Shown here piece by piece: positions 33,469-43,470 of a stretch of 64,000 nucleotides of DNA. The first letter of the stretch is position 1; each line of letters starts with the position of its first letter. The stretch covers positions 1-64,000 of the forward strand of contig CANONN010000002.1 of NCBI GenBank assembly GCA_947567625.1, written 5' to 3'. The DNA comes from an uncultured Roseburia sp. GTDB lineage: Bacteria; Bacillota; Clostridia; Lachnospirales; Lachnospiraceae. The notes under the pieces were generated by a model that ran no database searches, was not told the origin of the DNA, and saw nothing but the letters and a program-made list of their open reading frames with translations. The position numbers and the translations under genes were made by a program.

Positions 33469-35259
33469 TTAATTTTTCTTACCCAATGTCACGGGCAGCA
33501 CCTGCTCCACATATTCTCCGTTGGATGCGCGCAAGATGGTGACATCCACCGTCGTCCCCGCCTTATAGTACTCAATGGTGGCGGACAGCGCATCCATAGA
33601 CTCGATGGTTCTGCCGTCAAACTTCGTGATAATATCCCCTTTCTGAATCCCGGCAAGCTCCGCACCCGAACCCGGTATGATCTGCGCCACAAATACACCC
33701 GACGGCATACTGTAGGTATTCGCCACGTCGCTTGTGACATCCACGCCGCGCACACCGAGATAAGCGCTCTCAGACTCGTCAACTTTTTCCTTGGTAATCA
33801 AGTCTTCGATAATCGGCATCGCCGTGCTGATGGGAATCGCGTAACCGATGCCCTCCACATCCGTGTCGGAATATTTGACGGAATTGATACCGATCACCTC
33901 ACCGGCCGCATTGAGCAGTGCGCCGCCGCTGTTTCCCGGATTGATGGCCGCGTCTGTCTGTAACAGCTCCGCCGTATAGCTCGTCTCATTGTCGGAGATC
34001 GAAACTTCCCTGTTCAAAGCGCTGATGCAGCCGGTCGTCACGGACTGCCCATATCCCAGCGCATTGCCGATCGCAACCGCAGCCTCACCCACACGAAGCT
34101 CATCCGACGATCCCATTGTCGCAACCTTGATGGCGTTCATCGTATCGCTGTCAATACTGCCAAGCGCTACCTTAATCACGGCCAGATCGGTCGAAGGGTC
34201 CGTCCCCTTTACCTCCGCGCTCACCGTGGAATCGTTGTTGAATGTCACCGTCAGGCTGCTTGCGCCGTTTACCACATGATTGTTTGTCACAATATACAGA
34301 TAGTTGTTATCCTGGCTGACAATGATTCCCGAACCACAGCTGGTATTCTCATACGCCTGCGGCATACCGCCCCAAAAGCTCGGATACTCAATCCTGCTCA
34401 CATTGGTGATTGCCACGATAGACGGCATGGTTGCGTCCACGATATCCGATACATCCGTTGCAACGTAATTGGAAGCCGTCGCCATTTTCTGCACTTTTTT
34501 GTCGGGGTCCACCGTGCTTAGCACACTGTCGCTGCCCTCGGCGATGGAAGCCGTCGGTTCACCGGCGATGCGCCCCCCAAGGTAATGGATTCCCTCAAAC
34601 ACCGTGCCGGACACGGTTCCGAATACCAGCGCCAGCGCCGCACACTTGGCAACTTTGACGCCGAATCCCTGTTTCTTCTCTCTCTTCTTCTTGCCGGTAC
34701 CGCCGTCCGACGCCTGATTCAGATTCTGATAACTGTTGCTGCCCTGATAGATATTACCCTGGCCGCTGCCGCTCTGATATGCATTGCCCTGATAGATATT
34801 GCCCTGGCCGCTGCCGCTCTGATATGCATTGCCCTGATAGCCGTTATTCTGCTGGTATGCGCCGTTATAACCGCAGCTTCCCTGTCTGACGCCGTAACCG
34901 GCATTGTAACCGCCTGTCTCTGCCTGGCCGCTGCCCGCACCTGCCTGCTGGCCGGCCACATTCGTCTGGCCGCTGCCCGCACTTGCCTGCTGACCGGCCA
35001 CATTCGTCTGACCGCTGCCCGCACCTGCCTGCTGGCCGGCCACATTTGTCTGGCCGCTGTATGTGTTCTGACTACCGTATACCGTCTGCGTATTGGAAGA
35101 ACTCGGATCGTTCTGGCTGCCCTGACTGCTATAACTGTTCGTTCCGGCGCTCCCGTTGTCCCTCGTTATGGCATCCCTCTCTCCTTCCACGGAAGCGTTT
35201 GCGCCTCTGTCCTGTCCATAGGCATAAAAATCATTATCGTTATAATTATTGCTGTTCAT
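33469..35259 (-). CDS. HtrA/DegP-like serine protease with repetitive N-terminal tail
   Basis: A 596-residue membrane-anchored S1C protease. Residues 1-190 are a Gln/Gly/Ser/Asn-rich cytoplasmic tail with two sets of tandem repeats; one membrane helix follows (about 203-225). The protease domain shows NNHVV (His), STDLAVIKV (Asp) and INPGNSGGALL (Ser). A PDZ domain closes the protein (YLGVRGVDV, IQKGDIITKFDGR). HtrA proteins handle misfolded exported proteins and surface stress. The long tail is not part of the usual family. Confidence 0.94.
   Translation of the reverse strand: MNSNNYNDNDFYAYGQDRGANASVEGERDAITRDNGSAGTNSYSSQGSQNDPSSSNTQTVYGSQNTYSGQTNVAGQQAGAGSGQTNVAGQQASAGSGQTNVAGQQAGAGSGQAETGGYNAGYGVRQGSCGYNGAYQQNNGYQGNAYQSGSGQGNIYQGNAYQSGSGQGNIYQGSNSYQNLNQASDGGTGKKKREKKQGFGVKVAKCAALALVFGTVSGTVFEGIHYLGGRIAGEPTASIAEGSDSVLSTVDPDKKVQKMATASNYVATDVSDIVDATMPSIVAITNVSRIEYPSFWGGMPQAYENTSCGSGIIVSQDNNYLYIVTNNHVVNGASSLTVTFNNDSTVSAEVKGTDPSTDLAVIKVALGSIDSDTMNAIKVATMGSSDELRVGEAAVAIGNALGYGQSVTTGCISALNREVSISDNETSYTAELLQTDAAINPGNSGGALLNAAGEVIGINSVKYSDTDVEGIGYAIPISTAMPIIEDLITKEKVDESESAYLGVRGVDVTSDVANTYSMPSGVFVAQIIPGSGAELAGIQKGDIITKFDGRTIESMDALSATIEYYKAGTTVDVTILRASNGEYVEQVLPVTLGKKN
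34742..34831. repeat. 45-bp coding tandem repeat in the htrA-like gene
   Basis: Two adjacent 45-base units (34742-34786, 34787-34831) coding for NAYQSGSGQGNIYQG units, nearly identical. Confidence 0.85.
34930..35055. repeat. 42-bp coding tandem repeat in the htrA-like gene
   Basis: Three 42-base units encoding GQTNVAGQQAGAGS with a single Gly-to-Ser change in the middle unit. It is separate from the 45-bp repeat further along the tail. Confidence 0.88.
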
Positions 35260-35397
35260 ACAAATTGCTCCTTCCCTGCCGGCTGAAAAGTTCTGCCGGG
35301 CAATGATTATTGATCTGTATTTATTTTCCTTTGATAGTAAAGAGTCTAGCGGATATTTGTGTTCGATCTGTGTTTATTTTTTCATCAAATTATGTCT

Positions 35398-36819
35398 TTA
35401 TGAAAGAAATCCGCCGGCAGCCAAATATGCCGGTATCTGCACCCCAAAATGCAGAATACCTGTAAAAAGCGCCAGGCCAAACGCCCATCTCCGGCGTTTG
35501 GTGTTCTCGATCTGCAAAAACAGGCCCGCGGTCAAAAAAATAACGCACAGATCGGTGAGATAAAACACGCGGGCTCCCGACGCGTACATCGTCGGTGAAA
35601 AATACATGATCGCCTCGCTGGCAATCCCCGCCAGATAAACGAGCGCCATCGTCACCGGCGCTCTCGCGGCCAAGACAAGCAGCACAAGCGTATAGACAAG
35701 CGCCGCACTCCACCAAACCATCGCAAAAATATTGCCCGCGGTCAGTTCCGACATGGCGGGGAGCGAGAGAACCTGGCCCCCGGCCGCCGCCTCTCCCATT
35801 CCCATGTCGCAGAACAGGGAAACGCCAAAAAATCTTAAAACCCCGGCCACAGCAAATATTGCGAGAGGCCAAAGGAGAACGCGCTTTTTTCGCTCCCACA
35901 GCACAAACGCCAAAAACATCCATAAGGCACACAGCACGACACTGTTTTCGTTGGCAAAAGAGGACAGCAGCCATTGCAGCGTGAGAAAAAGGTGTTCGCC
36001 GACTGACAGGGTATCAAACATGGGCATCCAGGTTTGCGTTTCCTGCGCAATGCGCAGCTCATTGCCCGGGGCTAAAAACAGCGTCGCAAAAGACAGCGCC
36101 GTGAGAGCCGTCTGTACCGCAAGCAACACCGGCACCGCCCTCCTCTTTCCAAGCAGCACGGCACAAGCTATGATCTCCAGGGTCAGAAGCACCGCCCCCA
36201 TCTGCTCGATCGACATGGCGGCAATCACGCAGCAGGGCAGCGCATACCAACCGGCATACCACGGCGCTCTTTTCCGGCCAAAAACTGCGTCCGCCGCCGG
36301 AAAGAGGGCAAAGATACCGCAGGTGAAAGACCAGGTATAAAATATGGAACCGTTCACCCACACCGCCGCATAACCGAGCGTCATGGCGTCCATCCAGAGA
36401 TATCCGCAAAAACAAATCAGTACGGCGCCAAACCATGCGCGCGCGGCCCCGGCCGCTTCTCCCTCTCTTTCCCGGCCGCGGCTGGGCAGGCATGCTTCAT
36501 CTCCCACCCTATGGGAATCGCCCCGCACTATCCTACCTGCAAGGCCCGCGATACCGACCGGCAGGCATAAAAGCATGGCAGCGTTTACCACCCGCCAGAA
36601 CCAAATCCCGCTGCGGAATGTGACCCACACGAGGGCCTCCGCCGCCATTCTGCCCACCCACGTCTCATAGCGCCATGAGAGGTACTCAAACAATCCCATC
36701 TGATTCGCATATTGATAAAAAAAGGCATCGTCGCCGTCGGAATATCCCACAAAACTCAAAACAAAGAGGATGCCGACAAACATCAATGCCCCAAAAATCA
36801 TGAAATTTCGTTTTTTCAA
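35398..36819 (-). CDS. multi-pass membrane protein, DUF6056-like
   Basis: A 473-residue protein with about 11-12 membrane helices. The early GYSDGDDAFFYQYANQMG loop with its acidic pair is characteristic of GT-C-like or DUF6056 proteins that sit in polysaccharide loci. It may be a polymerase or a lipid-linked sugar transferase for the glycan made here; this is inferred from fold and position. It is the last gene of the 40.3-35.4 kb operon. Confidence 0.75.
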   Translation of the reverse strand: MKKRNFMIFGALMFVGILFVLSFVGYSDGDDAFFYQYANQMGLFEYLSWRYETWVGRMAAEALVWVTFRSGIWFWRVVNAAMLLCLPVGIAGLAGRIVRGDSHRVGDEACLPSRGREREGEAAGAARAWFGAVLICFCGYLWMDAMTLGYAAVWVNGSIFYTWSFTCGIFALFPAADAVFGRKRAPWYAGWYALPCCVIAAMSIEQMGAVLLTLEIIACAVLLGKRRAVPVLLAVQTALTALSFATLFLAPGNELRIAQETQTWMPMFDTLSVGEHLFLTLQWLLSSFANENSVVLCALWMFLAFVLWERKKRVLLWPLAIFAVAGVLRFFGVSLFCDMGMGEAAAGGQVLSLPAMSELTAGNIFAMVWWSAALVYTLVLLVLAARAPVTMALVYLAGIASEAIMYFSPTMYASGARVFYLTDLCVIFLTAGLFLQIENTKRRRWAFGLALFTGILHFGVQIPAYLAAGGFLS

Positions 36820-36834
36820 TAGACTCGCTCCATT

Positions 36835-37803
36835 TCAATCTTCATTCCAAACCCTGTGCCAATAATCCCGGCTCATGGTGTATTTTAGAATACGCTTTCT
36901 GCTAAGCTTCCGATAGCGCTTGCCCATGGCATAGCCCGCATATTTTGCCGCGCTCTGCAGCACCAGCGATACGATCAGCCAGGGTTTTTTGACCGCGCAC
37001 AGATGCTTAGCGGTACGCCTCACCAGCCGCATGCCCTCAGACTCCGAGCTGATCTTCTCAAATATCTCCGGGTGCTGCTGCTGTGACACCGCCAGGTCAA
37101 AATTGCGGTGAAACTGCTGCGCCATCGTATAATTGTGGGAGTGAATGACCCGCGCTCCCGCCGCGTAATACACTGCATAACCGCGCATAATCGCTTTCGC
37201 CGCATATAACATATCTTCGTTAAAGATCACGGGTTCCTCAAAGCCGCCCAATTCCCGATAGATATCCAACCGGTACGCGGCGCAGACATCGGAGCAGAAA
37301 AAGGTCTTAATTCCCAGAGTGCCGATATCGTCAATGCACTTCTTTTTGCTCTCGTCCGGGTAATTAAACTGCCTGGTAAAACGCTCGATCACGGAACAAT
37401 CGCCGCGCGGAAGCTGTCTGGCATAGGCAGCCGCCACAGCCCCCTCCCCGCTATCCGACAAATCAAAGCACGCCGCCAGACGCTCCACCAAAACTGCATC
37501 CGCCGGCACCGCATCCTGCGTCAGAAACAATACGATATCCGCCTGCGACTGCAAGGCCCCGCGCTTTCGGGTTCCGCCATGGTCAAACTCCTCGCGGGCG
37601 ATATGGCAGATCTCCGCGGGAAACGGCAGCCCGTCCAAAATCCGTGTGAACGCATAGTTCTGATCTGCGTCCCGCCATAAGCGCTCGTCCGTGTTAATAA
37701 TAAAAAGCCTATGAATAAGAAAGGTCTGCTCCTGCAATTTATGCAGAAGCAGACAAAATGTCTCGTCCGGCCGATACGTCGGAACAATCACATCTACTTT
37801 CAT
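36835..37803 (-). CDS. family 2 glycosyltransferase, rhamnosyltransferase-like
   Basis: A 322-residue GT-A enzyme: DVIVPTYRPDETF at the start, the FLTQDAVPAD metal-motif region (about residues 93-102), EFDHGGTRKRG as in rhamnosyltransferases, and FNEDMLYAAKAIMRGY. The ATG overlaps the LCP gene stop by one base (TGATG). It likely extends the lipid-linked glycan started by the sugar transferase two genes upstream. Rhamnose as donor is a guess from motif similarity. Confidence 0.88.
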   Translation of the reverse strand: MKVDVIVPTYRPDETFCLLLHKLQEQTFLIHRLFIINTDERLWRDADQNYAFTRILDGLPFPAEICHIAREEFDHGGTRKRGALQSQADIVLFLTQDAVPADAVLVERLAACFDLSDSGEGAVAAAYARQLPRGDCSVIERFTRQFNYPDESKKKCIDDIGTLGIKTFFCSDVCAAYRLDIYRELGGFEEPVIFNEDMLYAAKAIMRGYAVYYAAGARVIHSHNYTMAQQFHRNFDLAVSQQQHPEIFEKISSESEGMRLVRRTAKHLCAVKKPWLIVSLVLQSAAKYAGYAMGKRYRKLSRKRILKYTMSRDYWHRVWNED

Positions 37804-38900
37804 CAATATCCGTCTCCCTGACCGAATCCGGTGTCGCCGATGATCTTTGCACTGTTGGTTTTCACCGTCTCGGTCGGCACATAATTTTCATCCGCATACA
37901 AAAACGTATGAAGCTGAATGACATTGGACTCGAGATCGCACGGAATCACACAATCCCCTTTCGACCCAAGCTTCTTGGTATTCTTGGTAAACGGAAAACC
38001 GGTCGTCTCCCCAAGGCTGTAATTGAACACTTTCGCTGCCAGAGATATCAGCTCCGTATTGGAAAAACTGGTCTTAATATCGCCAAACACTTCGTTGAGC
38101 AGGCTGTTGAGCGTCTTAAGATCGGACTTTTGCGCTTTCTTAATCATCGCCGTGAGCACGGTACGCTGACGCTCGGTTCTCTTGTAATCGTCGCCTGTCG
38201 TGTAACGGATACGCGCATACGCGCAAGCCTGCACACCGTCCATATTGTAGGTGCCCGCTCCCGGCAGATACTCGGATTCTTTCTTGGTCAGCTTACTGAT
38301 CTCGTCCATATAGCCGTACATCAAAACGGCTTCCTCGTCGGTGACTGTCACCTCCACACCGCCGAGCAAATCCACGCACTCGACAATCGCATTGAAGTCT
38401 ACCGTCACATAGTCGGTGATATCCATATCAAGGTTTTTATTCAACATATTGATCGCCTGCTCCGGCCCTCCGGCCGCATAGGCTGAGTTACATTTTTTAA
38501 AGGTTCCGCTGCCGATATCGAGGTAAGAATCGCGGTATACGGACACCAGCTTTACATCATGCGTATCGTTGTTGATGCTGGCAATCATGATCACGTCGCT
38601 GTTTCCCTTTGATAACTTGCCGTTGGAACGGTTATCAAGTCCAAACAGCGCAATCGTTGTATAGCCCTCCATGATCTTTACCGATTCTTCGGGAAGCCCC
38701 TCGTTGATCTCGATGTTTTCCGGGGTAAATGTCACGTCTTTTTCAATGCGCGACAGCTTCATTACGACAAATGCAACTACTGCAAGAACCAGCAGCACCA
38801 GCACTTCGACGATCAGCAAAATCACCTTTTTCTGCTGCTTTTTTTTCTTTGCCCCCGCTTTTGTTCCCCCCGTAGTTTTTCCCTGTCTTGTTCCACTCAT
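37803..38900 (-). CDS. LytR-CpsA-Psr family glycan-wall ligase
   Basis: LCP proteins attach lipid-linked glycans to peptidoglycan. The 365-residue protein has a lysine-rich cytoplasmic start, one membrane helix (about 26-48) and an outer LCP domain with LFGLDNRS, NSDVIMIASIN, VYRDSYLDI, VDLLGGVEV and ARIRYTTGDDYKRTERQR, whose Arg and Asp bind the pyrophosphate. Position right after the initiating sugar transferase fits a capsule or wall-polysaccharide system. Confidence 0.94.
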   Translation of the reverse strand: MSGTRQGKTTGGTKAGAKKKKQQKKVILLIVEVLVLLVLAVVAFVVMKLSRIEKDVTFTPENIEINEGLPEESVKIMEGYTTIALFGLDNRSNGKLSKGNSDVIMIASINNDTHDVKLVSVYRDSYLDIGSGTFKKCNSAYAAGGPEQAINMLNKNLDMDITDYVTVDFNAIVECVDLLGGVEVTVTDEEAVLMYGYMDEISKLTKKESEYLPGAGTYNMDGVQACAYARIRYTTGDDYKRTERQRTVLTAMIKKAQKSDLKTLNSLLNEVFGDIKTSFSNTELISLAAKVFNYSLGETTGFPFTKNTKKLGSKGDCVIPCDLESNVIQLHTFLYADENYVPTETVKTNSAKIIGDTGFGQGDGY

Positions 38901-38913
38901 AATCTCTTATCTC

Positions 38914-40332
38914 CTAATATGCATTTTTATTGATAAATCCTCTGAAAACTGTCATAAACAATATCTTTATGTCCAGTCCCACTGTCCAGTTTTCGATATA
39001 ATAAAGATCGTACTCGATTCTCTTACGGATGGAGGTATCTCCTCTATAACCGTTGACCTGCGCCCATCCGGTTATCCCGGGACGCACCTGATGCTTTATC
39101 ATATATCTTGGTATCTCTTCGCGAAACTTTTCCACATACTGCGGACGCTCGGGCCGCGGCCCCACCAGGCTCATATTGCCCTTTAGAACATTAAAAAACT
39201 GCGGCATCTCGTCCAAGCTTGTCTTTCTCAAAATCCTGCCGATCTTCGTGATACGCGGATCGTGCGGCGTCGTCCAGCCCTTTTGCTCTTCTTCCTCGGT
39301 CTGGACATACATCGTGCGAAATTTATACATCCAAAAAGGTGTGTTGTGCAGACCCACCCTCTGCTGTTTAAAGATCAGCGGCCCTCTCGAGGTAGTCTTG
39401 ACCGCAATCGCCGTTATCAGCATGACCGGCGAAAACAGTGCGATACAAAAGATCGACCCGACGATATCGAGGCAGCGCTTCATCAGTGCGCGAAACGTAT
39501 CCGACAACGGCACATACCGGATATTGATTACCGGCAGTCCCAAAAGGTCTTCCGTGTACGGCTTCGTCGGTATGATATTGCCGTAATCGGGAATAAACTT
39601 GGTGTGTACGCCGGACTTCTCGCACTCCGCCACGATCTTCTCCAGTTTATAGTATTCCTCGAGTCCGAGCGTGATCGCGATCTCATCCAGTCGGTTTTCG
39701 GGCAAAATCAGCGGCAGATTGTCGATATCGCCGATCACCTTTATCCCTTTGTAAGCGGTTCCCGGCGCAATATTGTCATCTAAAACACCTTTGATACTGT
39801 ATCCCCACTGCGGATTTTGCTGGATTCTGTCAATATACTGCTCTGCCGCCCGCGAATATCCCACCAACAGGATATGTTTCAGGTTGTATCCGTTTTTGCG
39901 GATGCTCCTCAACACATGGCGTATCAGCAGTCTCGCCGCTTCCTCGAGAACAATGTTTGTAAAATAGAAATAAAAAAACATCTCCCGCGAAAAGTTCTGA
40001 AACTCCGCAAAATAGGATTGCAGTGCATACAACACGGCAAATGCTAACAGCAACCCCACCGTATTGGCCATAAAAATATTGGAAAACTCCAGACGCCTCC
40101 CCTGCACCCGCTTGGGCGTGTACAGATGAAACGCGTAATACAGCAGGATATAGCCCGGTATTATGACAATCAAAGCCCGCATATAGAACTCAAAGGACAG
40201 CACACCCGCCCCATGCTCTAAAATACCACTAACGAACTTAAGCCACCATGCAAATGCATAAGAAAAAAACACCACGAATCCGTCGACAATGACATGCAGC
40301 TTGTTCAAGTGCTTCTGATTATCTTTTATCAT
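38914..40332 (-). CDS. polyprenyl phosphosugar transferase (WcaJ/WbaP-like), glycan initiation
   Basis: Transfers a sugar-1-phosphate from a nucleotide sugar to undecaprenyl phosphate, the first step of surface glycan assembly. The 472-residue protein has four N-terminal membrane helices, a Rossmann-like cytosolic part (KHILLVGYSRAAEQYI) and the C-terminal catalytic domain: KRCLDIVGSIFCIAL, PLIFKQQRVGL, YKFRTMYV, KTSLDEMPQFFNVLKG, LVGPRPERP and VRPGITGWAQVNGYRG. It starts its own operon. Confidence 0.95.
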   Translation of the reverse strand: MIKDNQKHLNKLHVIVDGFVVFFSYAFAWWLKFVSGILEHGAGVLSFEFYMRALIVIIPGYILLYYAFHLYTPKRVQGRRLEFSNIFMANTVGLLLAFAVLYALQSYFAEFQNFSREMFFYFYFTNIVLEEAARLLIRHVLRSIRKNGYNLKHILLVGYSRAAEQYIDRIQQNPQWGYSIKGVLDDNIAPGTAYKGIKVIGDIDNLPLILPENRLDEIAITLGLEEYYKLEKIVAECEKSGVHTKFIPDYGNIIPTKPYTEDLLGLPVINIRYVPLSDTFRALMKRCLDIVGSIFCIALFSPVMLITAIAVKTTSRGPLIFKQQRVGLHNTPFWMYKFRTMYVQTEEEEQKGWTTPHDPRITKIGRILRKTSLDEMPQFFNVLKGNMSLVGPRPERPQYVEKFREEIPRYMIKHQVRPGITGWAQVNGYRGDTSIRKRIEYDLYYIENWTVGLDIKILFMTVFRGFINKNAY

Positions 40333-40415
40333 ATTGTCATCCCTATAGATTGCAGAAACTGCTTATCATCAAAGCAATGCTTCCGCCTCATGACTTTTTA
40401 ACATCACCATTTAAA

Positions 40416-40444
40416 ATAATACAATAATTTCCATGAAAGCACAA
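40416..40444 (-). promoter_or_regulatory. promoter of the glycan-initiation operon
   Basis: Minus strand TTGTGC (40439-40444), 17 bases, TATTAT (40416-40421), about 85 bases before the sugar transferase start. It shows that this unit can be expressed apart from the GT2 genes upstream. Confidence 0.6.
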
Positions 40445-40517
40445 CTCTTTTTTCCAAAAGAACTCTTGCGAGATTCTTAATATTTTCTTTATCCGCCCGA
40501 TTTTAGGCGGCAGACGC

Positions 40518-41480
40518 CTACCTGTGAAGCAGGATACGGCCGATATTTAAGATCATTTCCGCCTCAATCGCACAGTAATTGGGTATATTTTTGAACCGAA
40601 ACGGCGCCTTTTTGAGCGTTTTAAGGCCGCATAAACCATCCTTTATGCCTCTTGCGTACTCTCCCCCAAATCCCTTTTTCACAAAAAATGCCAGCTTCAC
40701 CATAATCCCCACGCTAAGAAACGGGAGATTGATCAACCACTGCAAAAACGGCATATTTTTGAATATGACATAGATCGAATTGCGTGCCGCCAGATATACT
40801 TTTTTGTCGTTGTAGCGGGTTCCGGTGGTAGCGCTGCCCACATGATAGACGCGCGCCCGCGGCGCATAATAGCTGCGATAGCCCAAGACGCGCGCGCGAT
40901 ATCCCCAGTCGACATCCTCAAGATACGCGAAATGTGCCTCGTCAAGTCCTCCGACTGCCTGTACGGCCCGCATATCAAAGATCGACGCGCCGCCGCAGGC
41001 AGAAAAGATACGGCACTCTTTCTGGTACGCCTCGATCGGCCTGCCTTTGCCCCGCGCGACTGCCCATCCGAGCAGTGTATAGAGGTCCCCGGCATTGTCG
41101 ATCCTCGTGCGTGCGCGATAGTCAATCATGCATGCGCTGCAGGAACATGCGTCCGCGTGCTTTCTGATTGCCAGAAGCATCTCCTCCACAAACGTCTCCT
41201 GGGCCTCCGTGTCGTTGTTTAACAACAGCACATAAGGTGTGGCGGCTTTTGCCAGACCGATGTTGACGGCCCCGCAAAACCCCCTGTTTTCGGGCAGACA
41301 CACCATCTCCATCGAAAGGATATCGGAGGAGAGCTCTGTGCTGCCGTCGGTGGAACCGTTGTCTATCACCAAAAGTGTAAAATCACGGACCGTCTGTCTC
41401 TCCAGGGTCCTAATGCAGTTTTTCAGCAATTGCTTCCCGTTGTAGTTGGGAATCACAACCGTAACCTCTTCTCCTGTCAT
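40518..41480 (-). CDS. family 2 glycosyltransferase
   Basis: A 320-residue GT-A enzyme: VVIPNYNGKQLLKNCIRTL, VIDNGSTDGS, LLNNDTEAQ as the metal motif (about 85-93) and FAYLEDVDWGYRARVLG. The C-terminus is basic with a hydrophobic stretch, as in membrane-associated rhamnosyltransferases. It is the last gene of the operon starting at 46.2 kb, eight bases after the preceding gene. Confidence 0.9.
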   Translation of the reverse strand: MTGEEVTVVIPNYNGKQLLKNCIRTLERQTVRDFTLLVIDNGSTDGSTELSSDILSMEMVCLPENRGFCGAVNIGLAKAATPYVLLLNNDTEAQETFVEEMLLAIRKHADACSCSACMIDYRARTRIDNAGDLYTLLGWAVARGKGRPIEAYQKECRIFSACGGASIFDMRAVQAVGGLDEAHFAYLEDVDWGYRARVLGYRSYYAPRARVYHVGSATTGTRYNDKKVYLAARNSIYVIFKNMPFLQWLINLPFLSVGIMVKLAFFVKKGFGGEYARGIKDGLCGLKTLKKAPFRFKNIPNYCAIEAEMILNIGRILLHR

Positions 41481-41487
41481 TTCGCTC

Positions 41488-43455
41488 CTAACTGTTATCT
41501 CTCAGCGAATAGTTATGATATACCCGGGAAAGATTCTCGTTATAATAAGGGTCTCCATTTTTCAGTATAGAAATCCAATGATTTCGCATATATTCAATTT
41601 CTTTTTGAAAACGCGCCACTTTCTCCTGCGAATCCTCCGACCCTCTCGACTTTGACTCGTAGTGGTATGCCTCCACCCTTGGATGATACACGACCAGATA
41701 CCCAAGGCTGCGCACTTTCAAACAGAAATCCACATCATTGAAGGCAACGGAGAGCCGCTCCGTAAAACCTCCCGCCGCCTCATAGACACGGCGCTTCGTC
41801 ATCATGCAAGCCGCCGTCACGGCGCTGTAATCAATTTGCAGCGAAGCCTTGTGCAGATAACCGCCGCGCTCCCCGGACATCCCCGCAAAGAGGTTGTCCG
41901 CGATACCCCTGGCATTGCCGCCGATTCCTACCGCGATGCCCGCATGCTGAATCGTGTGGTCGGGATAGTACAGTTTGGCTCCCACAATCCCCACCTCGTC
42001 GCGCTGGCAGGTGGCAAGCATCTCCGTAAGCCAGGAAGGGCCCATCAGCTCGATATCGTTATTGAGCAGCACAAAATAGCTGCCCTCCGCCTGCGCGGCC
42101 CCGAAATTATTGAGCTTGGAATAGTTAAACTCCTTTGGCCAATAGGCCACGCAGACACGCTGTCCCTCTGGAAGCAAACCCTCGCGGGTTTTGGGCGTGA
42201 TCTCCTCGCCCGTTAAGCTGTCTTTGTAGCGCGCGCCTGTTTTTTCTTCGGGCGCCAATGTCTTATAATAATCAAACGTTTCTTCCCTGCTATTATTTTC
42301 TACAATTATGATCTCATAATTCTTATAATCTGATTTTTTGATCGAATGGATACATTTTTTTAATGTGTCCACCTCGTCTCTGCTCGGAATTATGATGGAA
42401 ACGAGCGGTTTGGCGCGGAGCGTGTAATACACGGCATAAAACCCCATGTCTTTCGTCGCACGGACACTTCCCTCAACTCCCATGCGCCTTAAATGGTCCT
42501 CGATCGCGCGTCTGCCCGCCTCCACGGCATACTGCTTGCCAAACGGATTTTCCGACGTGGAATCCTCGTGACAGCGCCAGTGATATAAGATGCGCGGCAC
42601 ATGGCCGATATGCCCGGCTATTTCCGCACAGCGCAGAATAAAGTCGTAATCCTGCGCGCCGTCGTATTCGCTGCGGATACCGCCCACACGCTCCACGATC
42701 TCCTTTTTCACCAGCAGAAAGTGCGTGATATAGTTGTTGGAGCGCAGCAGATCGATGTTGATATCGGGCTTAAGGTGCGGCTGAAAGTGCGTCTTTCCCT
42801 CCATGTCCACCTTGTCCTCATCCGTATAAATCATGTCATACTCTGCCGCCCTGCCCTCGCCCTGCGGGACAAAGCCGGCCGCCGCCGGGGTTCCGGTCTT
42901 TGGCCCCTCCCCGCGCATCAAGCGCACCGCCTCATAGAGCGCATCGGGCGCCAGCAGGTCGTCATGGTCTAAAAAAGCAATCCACTCGCCTTTCGCCATG
43001 GCAAGCGCCGCGTTGGTGTTTCCGGCGATGCCAAGATTCTCCGCAAGCTTCTGATATTCCACCCGCTTGTCCGCCTCGATATAAGGCTTTAAGATGTCTC
43101 TTAAGTCCCTGCGCCGTCCGCTCTCTTCCTGCCCATCGCCGCTGCCGTCCGCAAGACATAGCTGCCACTTGCCGTAGCTCTGGGCCTGCACCGACCGCAC
43201 CATCTGCGTCAAAAAACGCTCCGGCGTCCGGTAAAGCGGCACCACAATACTGATTAACGGAGCATCCTTCCAGGCGGACGCAAATTTGCGCTGACGCGCA
43301 AGCTCATCATCCGTCACCGCATGGCGGTCATACCATGGGCCGTAGGGCACCGTCTGGGGCTCCATCTTCTCCTTGAGACGAATCCAAAACTCTCTCCAAC
43401 CGTAATGCCTTAAATAGCGCACTCCCTTTATGACCTTAGAAAAAGTGAATTTCAT
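41488..43455 (-). CDS. double-headed family 2 glycosyltransferase
   Basis: A 655-residue protein with two GT-A domains. Domain 1 (about 67-340): ISIVVPLYRTPERF, LDHDDLLAPDALYE, YTDEDKVD, ILYHWRCHEDST. Domain 2 (about 360-620): VSIIIPSRDEVDTL, LLNNDIELMGPSW, FNDVDFCLKVRSLG. Each has an Asp-rich metal motif, so it may add two sugars or build an alternating linkage, as known for rhamnan and O-antigen synthases of this type. It is a paralogue of the 820-residue protein two genes upstream. Confidence 0.9.
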   Translation of the reverse strand: MKFTFSKVIKGVRYLRHYGWREFWIRLKEKMEPQTVPYGPWYDRHAVTDDELARQRKFASAWKDAPLISIVVPLYRTPERFLTQMVRSVQAQSYGKWQLCLADGSGDGQEESGRRRDLRDILKPYIEADKRVEYQKLAENLGIAGNTNAALAMAKGEWIAFLDHDDLLAPDALYEAVRLMRGEGPKTGTPAAAGFVPQGEGRAAEYDMIYTDEDKVDMEGKTHFQPHLKPDINIDLLRSNNYITHFLLVKKEIVERVGGIRSEYDGAQDYDFILRCAEIAGHIGHVPRILYHWRCHEDSTSENPFGKQYAVEAGRRAIEDHLRRMGVEGSVRATKDMGFYAVYYTLRAKPLVSIIIPSRDEVDTLKKCIHSIKKSDYKNYEIIIVENNSREETFDYYKTLAPEEKTGARYKDSLTGEEITPKTREGLLPEGQRVCVAYWPKEFNYSKLNNFGAAQAEGSYFVLLNNDIELMGPSWLTEMLATCQRDEVGIVGAKLYYPDHTIQHAGIAVGIGGNARGIADNLFAGMSGERGGYLHKASLQIDYSAVTAACMMTKRRVYEAAGGFTERLSVAFNDVDFCLKVRSLGYLVVYHPRVEAYHYESKSRGSEDSQEKVARFQKEIEYMRNHWISILKNGDPYYNENLSRVYHNYSLRDNS

Positions 43456-43470
43456 AATGCCGCTCCCGTT

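Noticed and set aside
34585-35286. A 233-codon plus-strand frame with hydrophobic repeats opposite the htrA tail
   Set aside because: It is the mirror of the Gln/Gly-rich repeats and is explained by the minus-strand gene, which has full protease motifs.
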